Positions 1-5,442 of a stretch of 9,359 bases of DNA are shown here, one piece after another. Numbering within the stretch: position 1 is the stretch's first letter; the number at the start of each line of letters is the position of its first letter. A model generated the notes under the pieces. That model saw only the letters and a list, made by a program, of their open reading frames with translations. It had not been told where the DNA came from and did no database searches. The position numbers and the translations under genes are program-made. The stretch spans positions 1 to 9,359 of the forward strand of contig JAENXO010000067.1 of the NCBI GenBank assembly GCA_016649455.1, written 5' to 3'. The DNA is from Gemmatimonadota bacterium. GTDB taxonomy: Bacteria > Gemmatimonadota > Gemmatimonadetes > Palauibacterales > Palauibacteraceae.

Positions 1-135
1 AAGGTCTTCCTGCGCGAGAACCCCGATGTCGCGGACGCGATCGAGCAGAAGCTCCGGGTGGTGCTGGGAATCACGGCGGTCGCCGACGAGTTGGAAGAGA
101 CGGAGGAAGACAACCCGGAGGCCGCGGAGGCCTGA
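1..135 (+). CDS. recA: RecA recombinase, C-terminal end only (5' truncated by window)
   Basis: Reading frame 1 is open from the first base to a TGA at 133-135 and gives the last 44 residues of a RecA-type protein. The stretch FLRENPDVADAIEQKLR matches the helical end of the RecA C-terminal domain, and it is followed by a strongly acidic tail (ELEETEEDNPEAAEA). In the family, RecA is the ATP-dependent strand-exchange protein that also triggers LexA self-cleavage, and the acidic tail tunes DNA binding. The catalytic core, the start and any SOS operator lie outside the window. The recX gene 55 nt downstream is the classical partner of recA and supports the call. Confidence is high despite the short piece because C-terminal pattern and context agree. 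Confidence 0.93.
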   Translation, partial: KVFLRENPDVADAIEQKLRVVLGITAVADELEETEEDNPEAAEA

Positions 136-186
136 TCCTGCCGTCGCGGGTTCTCATGCGGCCGAACCAGGGTCAGGAGCCCGACG
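136..186 (+). promoter_or_regulatory. recA-recX spacer with potential fold over the recX ribosome binding site
   Basis: The 55-nt spacer contains pairable segments. TCCTG (136-140) can pair with CAGGA (174-178), which covers most of the recX SD AGGAG (175-179). Nested inside is GGTTC (149-153) with GAACC (164-168). An alternative helix pairs CGTCGCGG (142-149, one C bulged) with CCCGACG (180-186), leaving the SD in the loop. No T-run follows, so it does not look like an intrinsic terminator. A ribosome ending recA translation would cover the left arm, so the fold could couple recX to recA translation. This is inference from base pairing done by eye. Confidence 0.3.
175..179 (+). promoter_or_regulatory. 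Shine-Dalgarno site of recX
   Basis: AGGAG lies 11 nt upstream of the ATG at 191 and is the only good purine-rich site near it. It decides the recX start at 191 against a longer in-frame reading that would begin at 26 inside recA. Confidence 0.6.
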
Positions 187-190
187 TTTC

Positions 191-835
191 ATGCCGCGGA
201 TAACCCGCCTTGCCGCGAGTCGCCGAACCGGGCGAGTCGTGCTGGAGCTGGACGGTGAGACGTGGGGCTCCCTGCCCGACTCGGTCGTGCTTTCCAACTC
301 GCTTCACGAGGGACAGGATCTCGACGAAGCGGACCTGGAGGCTTTCGGCACCGAGGTCGCGCTGGCCGAGGCGCTCAATGCGGCTTTGTCCTGCCTCGCT
401 TATCGTCCCCGAAGCCGGACCGAGCTGCTCCGCCATCTGCGCAGGAAGGGCCACGCCGAGGAGCCGACGTGCACGGCGATCAGCCGCTGTGAGGAGCTGG
501 GGTACATCGATGACAGGGCGTTCGCCCTGTCATTCGTGCGGGACCGGATCCGATTTCGTCCATCGGGCCGACGTCGGCTTCGCTCCGAGCTCGGAGCGCG
601 TGGAGTCGGGGCCGAGGACGCGGAATCCGCCCTCGAGGAGGCGTTCCGGGAGTTCGGGGTTTCCGAGCGTGACCTGCTGCGCCAGTCAGCCACCCGCAGG
701 GCCAGGGCTCTCCAGTCGGCAGAGCGATCTGCGGCTCGCCGGCGTCTGTCCGGGTACCTCCTTCGCCGCGGATTCGCGGGAGGCGATGTCCGATCGATCG
801 TCGATGAACTGCTTCCCGAATCTGAGCGACCCTGA
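191..835 (+). CDS. recX: RecX, regulatory partner of RecA
   Basis: This 214-residue protein has the layout of RecX: an N-terminal basic/beta part (about 1-55), then three helical repeats. Repeat 1 is about residues 58-87 (ALNAALSCLAYRPRSRTELL, then RHLRRKG). Repeat 2 contains the family signature ELGYIDDRAFALSFV (about 102-116) followed by the Arg-rich RPSGRRRLRSEL. Repeat 3 is about 180-208 (RRRLSGYLLRRGFAGGDV). In the family, RecX binds RecA filaments and usually limits their extension and ATPase or coprotease activity. I chose ATG 191 for its SD at 175-179; an upstream in-frame start at 26 would overlap recA and adds Arg/Ser-rich shadow sequence unlike RecX. It probably shares the recA transcript. 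Confidence 0.93.
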   Translation: MPRITRLAASRRTGRVVLELDGETWGSLPDSVVLSNSLHEGQDLDEADLEAFGTEVALAEALNAALSCLAYRPRSRTELLRHLRRKGHAEEPTCTAISRCEELGYIDDRAFALSFVRDRIRFRPSGRRRLRSELGARGVGAEDAESALEEAFREFGVSERDLLRQSATRRARALQSAERSAARRRLSGYLLRRGFAGGDVRSIVDELLPESERP

Positions 836-868
836 GACGGCGCATGTCCTTACTGCGAGACGTTTCGA

Positions 869-899
869 TTGTATCGGTCGCTGCCCCGGTTCATATTAA
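869..899 (+). promoter_or_regulatory. Candidate sigma70-type promoter for the alaS operon
   Basis: The 836-959 gap holds the only clearly AT-rich patch in the window. TTGTAT (869-874) and CATATT (892-897) are separated by 17 nt; a shifted -10, TATTAA (894-899), would give 19 nt. Matches to the TTGACA/TATAAT consensus are partial (3/6 and 4/6). Position upstream of a long co-directional gene chain makes it plausible, but it was judged by eye only. No T-box-like element, strong terminator or riboswitch was recognised in this gap. Confidence 0.3.
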
Positions 900-959
900 T
901 AGATTGTGAAGAATCGGCCATCGCCGGCCTACGAACCCGAGGGACATCAAGCGGACGCC

Positions 960-3638
960 ATGACTTCGCACGAAATTCGATCGCGCTTCATACAGTACTT
1001 CGAGCGACAGGGGCACCTGCACCTGCCGAGCAGTTCGCTCGTTCCCGAATCTGATCCGACTCTGCTGTTCACCAACGCCGGCATGGTCCAGTTCAAGGGG
1101 GTCTTCGTCGGCGAGCAGCAGCCTCCCGGACCGCGTGCGGTCACCTCGCAGAAATGCCTCCGGGTTAGCGGCAAGCACAACGATCTGGAAGAAGTCGGCA
1201 GGACCGCCAGGCATCACACGTTCTTCGAGATGCTCGGCAACTTCTCGTTCGGCGACTACTTCAAGCGAGATGCGATTCGATTCGCGTGGGAATTCGTGGT
1301 CGACGAAATGGGGCTGGATCCGGAGCGCCTGTGGGCGACCGTGCATCACAGTGATGACGAAGCAGCGGAACTGTGGCCCGCGCTGACGGGCATCCCGGCC
1401 GAACGGGTCTTCCGGCTCGGCGACAAGGACAACTTCTGGCAGATGGGCGAGACCGGTCCGTGTGGCCCCTGCTCCGAGATCCACTACGACATGCGACCGG
1501 AATCCGAGCGGAACATCCGTCTCGATCCCGAGACCTTCGTGGCGCTGGGTGAGGCGGACCAGTTCATGGAGATCTGGAATCTGGTCTTCATGCAGTACGA
1601 GCGCACGGCCGAAGGAGATCATCCGCTTCCCCGACCGTCGATCGACACGGGCGCCGGTCTGGAAAGAATCGCGGCGATTCTCCAGGGCACGTGGACGAAT
1701 TATCATACGGACCTGTTCATTCCGATCATTGAGCGAGCCGAGGAGATCATCGGAATCCCCTACTCGCGCCAGGCGGAGGACTGGGAAGCAGGACTGCCGT
1801 TCCGGGTCCTGGCGGATCACGCCCGTGCCGTGGCGTTCATGCTGGCGGACGGCGTCTTCCCGTCCAACGAGGGTCGGGGCTACGTCCTGCGCAGGATTCT
1901 CCGCCGTGCAGGTCGCTACGCCTGGCTGCTCGGGCGCCGCGAGCCGACCCTGGACCGGCTGGTGGGGGTCGTCGTGGAGTTGATGAGCGACACCTATCCG
2001 GAACTCACCGCCCGGCGCACGCATATCGAGCGCACGACGCGGGCGGAAGAGGAACGATTCCTGGCCACGATCGACGCCGGCATGGATCGGTTCGACGAGG
2101 TCGCTCCGAAGGGGGCCGCGGGGACGATTCCGGGGGGCGAGGCGTTCAAGCTCTACGACACGTTCGGGTTTCCGCTCGATCTGACGGAACTCATGGCGGC
2201 TGAGCGCGGGTGGACGGTCGATCATGAAGGGTTTGAGACGGCGCTCGAAGAACAGCGCCGGCGATCCCGGGACTATTCAACCGCGCTCGGGTCCGCGGTT
2301 CTCGGTCCGCACGGGTCCGGACTTACGAAAGAAGGTCTGCAACGAGCCCGTGGAATCGGAGCCGATGTCGAGCAGGAATTCGTCGGCTACGATCGACTCC
2401 GGGTCGAGACGCCAGTCCTCGCGCACGAGCAATTGAACGGTGCCCGGGCGTTCGTGCTCGAGCGAAATCCGTTCTATGTGGAGGCGGGTGGACAGGTCAG
2501 CGACAGCGGCTACCTGCGAGGAGAAGGGTGGGAGCTCGCCGTCGAATCAGTCGTCAAGAACGACAGGGGCCAGACAGTCGTCGTGGGCGAGCCGACGCAC
2601 GGGCAGATCCCTGACGCTCCTGACGGTGTGCTTGCGGTCGTGGAAGAGCATTCCAGGCGCGACACTGAGCGCAATCACACCGCCACGCACCTCCTGCACG
2701 CGGCGTTGAGATTCGTGCTGGGCGAGCACGTCCACCAGGCGGGGTCACTCGTGGCACCGGACCGGCTGCGCTTCGACTTCAGCCACCACGGTCCGTTGAC
2801 GGACGAAGAGCGATCCGAAATCGAGCGGCGGGTCAACGAAGGGGTCTGGGGGAACATGTCGGTGGAGATCGAGCACCGACCGTATCGTGAGGCCCTGGAC
2901 TCCGGGGCGATGGCGCTATTCGGCGAGAAGTACGGTGACGTGGTCCGGACAGTCAGCGTTCCGGGCGTAAGCCTGGAACTGTGCGGGGGCTGTCACGTCC
3001 GGTCGACAGGCCAGATCGGGCTGTTCCGCATCGTGTCTGAAACCGGTGTAGCCGCCGGCATCCGGCGGATCGAAGCGGTCACAGGGCCCCGCGCCTACAG
3101 CCGCATGCTGCACGTCGAAGAACTGGTCGCATCACTTGCGGAACGGCTGCGCGTCCCGGCCGCGGACGTTCCTCGCAGGGTCGAGGCCCTGCTCGAGGAA
3201 CGCGACCAGCTGGAGGAAACCCTGGCGGAGCAGCAAGGGGCTGACTCGAAGGAGCTGGCCCATCGACTGATCGACGAAGCCGGGCCTCTCACTTCCGACG
3301 AGACTCGCCTGGTTCGAGCCGACATCGAGCTCCCGGCAGGTTCGGATGTCGCCGCGTTCGGGGACCAGCTTCGCAGCGGCCTGGGATCCGGTGCGGCGAT
3401 CGTCCACGTGCGCCCGGTAGACGGAAAGGGCTCGATCCTCGGAGTGGTCACTGACGATTGGATTCGACGAGGTCTGAAGGCCGGGGACCTGGTCCGGGCG
3501 GCGAGCCAGGCCACCGGGTCCGGAGGTGGAGGAAAGCCCCACCTCGCACAGGGAGGCGTTGGCGATCCGGCAACGGTGTCCGATGCGCTCGATGCGGCCG
3601 CGAAACTGGCCCGGGAAACGGCGGCAGCCGGAGAATGA
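960..3638 (+). CDS. alaS: Alanyl-tRNA synthetase
   Basis: This 892-residue cytosolic enzyme attaches alanine to tRNA-Ala and edits Ser/Gly mischarging. The class II core shows the N-terminal FTNAGMVQFK (about 37-46), motif 2 region RHHTFFEMLGNFSFGDYFK (about 84-102) and motif 3 GAGLERI (231-237). The tRNA-recognition region follows (EGRGYVLRRILRR, about 304-316). The editing domain has zinc-ligand HTATH (H573, H577) and CGGCH (C675, H679). The C-Ala domain ends with GGGGKPHLAQGG (about 855-866). Full-length family members are about 870-890 residues, so it is complete. I chose ATG 960 because MTSHEIRSRFIQYF matches the usual N-terminus; an in-frame GTG at 906 would add 18 residues without an SD. 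GAGGGA (939-944) is a slightly distant SD. The usual CGGTH is CGGCH here. Its TGA overlaps the next gene's ATG. Confidence 0.98.
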   Translation: MTSHEIRSRFIQYFERQGHLHLPSSSLVPESDPTLLFTNAGMVQFKGVFVGEQQPPGPRAVTSQKCLRVSGKHNDLEEVGRTARHHTFFEMLGNFSFGDYFKRDAIRFAWEFVVDEMGLDPERLWATVHHSDDEAAELWPALTGIPAERVFRLGDKDNFWQMGETGPCGPCSEIHYDMRPESERNIRLDPETFVALGEADQFMEIWNLVFMQYERTAEGDHPLPRPSIDTGAGLERIAAILQGTWTNYHTDLFIPIIERAEEIIGIPYSRQAEDWEAGLPFRVLADHARAVAFMLADGVFPSNEGRGYVLRRILRRAGRYAWLLGRREPTLDRLVGVVVELMSDTYPELTARRTHIERTTRAEEERFLATIDAGMDRFDEVAPKGAAGTIPGGEAFKLYDTFGFPLDLTELMAAERGWTVDHEGFETALEEQRRRSRDYSTALGSAVLGPHGSGLTKEGLQRARGIGADVEQEFVGYDRLRVETPVLAHEQLNGARAFVLERNPFYVEAGGQVSDSGYLRGEGWELAVESVVKNDRGQTVVVGEPTHGQIPDAPDGVLAVVEEHSRRDTERNHTATHLLHAALRFVLGEHVHQAGSLVAPDRLRFDFSHHGPLTDEERSEIERRVNEGVWGNMSVEIEHRPYREALDSGAMALFGEKYGDVVRTVSVPGVSLELCGGCHVRSTGQIGLFRIVSETGVAAGIRRIEAVTGPRAYSRMLHVEELVASLAERLRVPAADVPRRVEALLEERDQLEETLAEQQGADSKELAHRLIDEAGPLTSDETRLVRADIELPAGSDVAAFGDQLRSGLGSGAAIVHVRPVDGKGSILGVVTDDWIRRGLKAGDLVRAASQATGSGGGGKPHLAQGGVGDPATVSDALDAAAKLARETAAAGE

Positions 3639-4000
3639 CGACGCTCTCTGCGACCGAGCGGTGGTTGGACGAACGGCTCATTGAAGCGCCGCCCGAACTC
3701 GCCATGGATGTTCGGACGCTCGTCCGGGCTGCAGGAGAAGACTCGCAGGACGAGAGTGGTGATGCGATTGCCAACCTCCTCGCCCAGGCGGGGTTGTCGG
3801 GTCTCGACGAGATCGTGGAGGGTCGAGAGGGCCGCGAATCGGCCCTTCGTCTCCTGGCGGCGGATGCGGCATTGACGTTGGCCTTCGAGGCAGCGGCCGA
3901 GCTGGACGGGGACGTCCAGGCCCTGTGCACCCGGCTTGGTCCGCGCGGAGAGCTGGGAGACCGACTGGACCGGGAAACCCGGCCCGGAGGTGGAGGTTGA
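3635..4000 (+). CDS. Small acidic helical protein of unknown function
   Basis: I do not recognise this 121-residue protein. It starts at an ATG sharing four bases (ATGA) with the alaS stop and ends in a TGA overlapping the next gene's TTG start, so it is embedded in a coupled gene chain, which argues that it is real. The sequence looks mainly alpha-helical, with no signal peptide or membrane segment. It has no lysine and about 25 acidic against 12 arginine residues. An N-terminal segment ATERWLDERLIEAPPELA leads into an acidic middle, then an Ala/Leu-rich stretch (ALRLLAADAALTLAFEAAAE, about 70-89). The C-terminus ends in four glycines whose codons form the SD of the next gene. Its own SD is poor (GGAG only 1 nt before ATG), so translation probably relies on ribosomes finishing alaS. 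Function is unknown. Confidence 0.75.
   Translation: MTTLSATERWLDERLIEAPPELAMDVRTLVRAAGEDSQDESGDAIANLLAQAGLSGLDEIVEGREGRESALRLLAADAALTLAFEAAAELDGDVQALCTRLGPRGELGDRLDRETRPGGGG
3986..3999 (+). promoter_or_regulatory. SD and TTG start of the CpsB-type gene
   Basis: GGAGGT (3986-3991) sits 5 nt before TTG (3997-3999), and a second GGAGG (3992-3996) abuts it. The same bases encode the C-terminal glycines of the upstream protein, and TTGA overlaps its TGA stop (3998-4000). This strong SD decides the TTG start over an in-frame ATG at 3925, which would lie deep inside the upstream gene and add Arg/Pro-rich shadow sequence. Confidence 0.7.
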
Positions 4001-4812
4001 GCTCGGAACTCGCGCCGGGCGGCAAGCTCGTCGACCTGCACTGTCACCTGGTACCTGGCGTGGACGATGGTGCTCGCACCATTGAAGATGCGATCACTTG
4101 CCTCGAGATATTTCGAGATACCGGTATTCTGCGAGTCGTCACGACGCCGCACCTCACGGCGAGTCATGTCCAGAGTTCATGGCGGGAGCGGATCGAGAAG
4201 CGGTTTCTCGAACTGCACGCCGCTGCGCAGGAGCGGGTGCCGGAGGTTGAGCTGACCCTGTCGTTCGAGATCCGGATCGACGAGCCGGAAACGGATCTGT
4301 CCGATCCGGGTCTCGGCCTGGGGGGAGGGACGCTGCTGGTGGAATTTCCGCAACTCATGCTACCGGCGTTTCCGGATCGAATGCTCGAGAGTGTAGTGGA
4401 GCAGGGCTGGCGTGTGGCGCTGGCCCACCCCGAGAGGTACACGGGGATCGGGCGCTCCTTCGGTTGGATCGAACGCTGGCGTGAGTCGGGAGCCCTGATG
4501 GTCGTGAACGTAGGGAGCGTGCTCGGTGAATACGGGTCCGAGGCGGAGCAGGTTGCCCGGTATATGCTGGCCCGGGGGCAGGTGGACTGCCTGGCTTCCG
4601 ATCACCACGCGCGGCCCGGTCGATCCTCGACCCTGAGGGATGGTTGGGATCGACTGAGTCTGAGTCCGACGCCGGACGCGGCGGACCTGCTCACGAGTAC
4701 GAATCCTGCCAGAATCCTCGCAGGAGAAGAGTGTGAGCCGGTTCCTCCGCTGGACCTGTCATCGGCTATCGTGAGACGACTGAGGAGAATGGTAAAAGGG
4801 GAACGGTCATGA
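3997..4812 (+). CDS. CpsB/YwqE-type PHP-domain phosphatase (protein-tyrosine phosphatase-like)
   Basis: This 271-residue protein has a PHP metal-binding fold. Motifs in order are VDLHCHLVPGVDDG (about 12-25; H15, H17, D23/D24), VTTPH (about 48-52), a glutamate in LSFEIRIDE (E91), VALAHPERY (about 140-148; H144) and LASDHHA (about 199-205; D202, H203/H204). These match the metal ligands of CpsB/CapC-family enzymes, which use a metal cluster to dephosphorylate autophosphorylated tyrosine kinases controlling capsule or exopolysaccharide export. The length (about 240-270 in the family) fits. No signal peptide or membrane segment is visible, so it should be cytosolic. No BY-kinase or polymerase gene is in the window, so the polysaccharide role is inferred from family. 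Other PHP activities, such as sugar-phosphate hydrolysis, cannot be excluded. It overlaps genes on both sides by four bases. Confidence 0.85.
   Translation: MSSELAPGGKLVDLHCHLVPGVDDGARTIEDAITCLEIFRDTGILRVVTTPHLTASHVQSSWRERIEKRFLELHAAAQERVPEVELTLSFEIRIDEPETDLSDPGLGLGGGTLLVEFPQLMLPAFPDRMLESVVEQGWRVALAHPERYTGIGRSFGWIERWRESGALMVVNVGSVLGEYGSEAEQVARYMLARGQVDCLASDHHARPGRSSTLRDGWDRLSLSPTPDAADLLTSTNPARILAGEECEPVPPLDLSSAIVRRLRRMVKGERS
4796..4801 (+). promoter_or_regulatory. SD of the SIS isomerase gene
   Basis: AAGGGG ends 7 nt before ATG 4809 and 10 nt before a second in-frame ATG at 4812, and lies in the last codons of the CpsB-type gene. Either ATG is acceptable; the first gives an ATGA overlap with the upstream stop like the other junctions. 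Confidence 0.5.
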
Positions 4813-5408
4813 TGCGGGTCGATGCGGTGGGCGCCGTGACGGCGCAGCTCGAAGATCTTTCGCGCATGGCCGTCCGTTGCGCTGACGTCCTCGCGGAGCC
4901 GGCCGGGCGGTACGCCCGGCTCGTCATCGACACGTTCGAGCGAGGTGGCCGGCTCCTGTTCTGCGGCAACGGGGGAAGCGCCGCGACCGTCGAGCACATC
5001 GCCACGGAGTACGTGATTCGGCTCAAGCGACAACGGGAGCCACTGCCGGCGATCGCGCTCACGGCAGGCTCGGCGCAGTTGACCGCGGCGGCAAACGACT
5101 TCGGCTACGAGAGGGTATTCGTGCGCGCCGTACGAGCGTTCGGTCGCCCGGGTGACCTGCTGGTGCTGCATTCGACGTCGGGGGACTCGGCCAACCTTCT
5201 CGCCGCGGCGGGCGAGGCTGCCTCGCTGCGGATTGCCACGGTCGCCCTGTTGGGCGAGACCGGGGGCCAGCTGGCGCCGCTCGTCGATCTTCCGATCCAG
5301 GTGCCCTCGACCGACACGGCGCGAATCCAGGAGATTCACCTGGCGATCGAACACGCCGTCGCCGACATCGTGGACTCGCACTTCTCTGACGAGCCGGAGC
5401 CGAAATGA
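4809..5408 (+). CDS. gmhA: Sedoheptulose-7-phosphate isomerase (GmhA-type SIS protein)
   Basis: This 199-residue single-SIS-domain protein has FCGNGGSAATVEHIATEY (about 51-68), the LTAAANDFGYERVF region (about 91-104), the phosphosugar loop HSTSGDSANLL (about 121-131) and PSTDTARIQEIHLAIEH (about 166-182). Compared with E. coli GmhA from memory, the catalytic/metal residues H61, E65, Q172 and H180 correspond to H63, E67, Q174 and H182 here, all kept. GmhA converts sedoheptulose 7-phosphate to D-glycero-D-manno-heptose 7-phosphate, the first step to nucleotide-activated heptose for LPS, S-layer or capsule. DiaA, a related SIS protein acting with DnaA, is less likely because the catalytic set is intact. 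No other heptose gene is in the window. The start overlaps the CpsB-type stop by four bases, so the two are probably co-translated. ATG 4812 is an alternative start. Confidence 0.85.
   Translation: MMRVDAVGAVTAQLEDLSRMAVRCADVLAEPAGRYARLVIDTFERGGRLLFCGNGGSAATVEHIATEYVIRLKRQREPLPAIALTAGSAQLTAAANDFGYERVFVRAVRAFGRPGDLLVLHSTSGDSANLLAAAGEAASLRIATVALLGETGGQLAPLVDLPIQVPSTDTARIQEIHLAIEHAVADIVDSHFSDEPEPK
4902..4920 (+). repeat. Perfect 8-bp inverted repeat inside gmhA
   Basis: GCCGGGCG (4902-4909) and CGCCCGGC (4913-4920) form a perfect GC-only stem with a 3-nt loop GTA, about 95 nt into the gene (codons around 32-37). No T-run follows. It could be a chance product of GC-rich coding sequence, or an RNA hairpin affecting elongation or mRNA stability. 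Confidence 0.4.
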
Positions 5409-5442
5409 GCGGCAGGCTGTGATCACGAGTCATGAGTCCGGT

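Noticed and set aside
149..168. Possible intrinsic terminator between recA and recX
   Set aside because: The GGTTC/GAACC stem is only 5 bp with a 10-nt loop and has no following T-run.
210..899. Second + strand open frame overlapping recX
   Set aside because: It is a shifted frame of recX with no family features, while the recX frame contains the GYIDD signature and three helical repeats.
836..959. T-box or other tRNA-sensing leader before alaS
   Set aside because: The gap is too short for a full T-box and no T-box-like conserved sequence or terminator was seen.
891..2225. Long antisense open frame (444 codons) opposite alaS
   Set aside because: It mirrors a strongly conserved alaS coding region in GC-rich DNA, where stop-poor antisense frames are common. 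Its translation is Arg/Pro/His-rich with no recognisable domain.
5152..5442. Upstream extension of the cca frame into gmhA
   Set aside because: This part is Arg/Ser-rich shadow of gmhA coding sequence; the family N-terminus begins near 5443.
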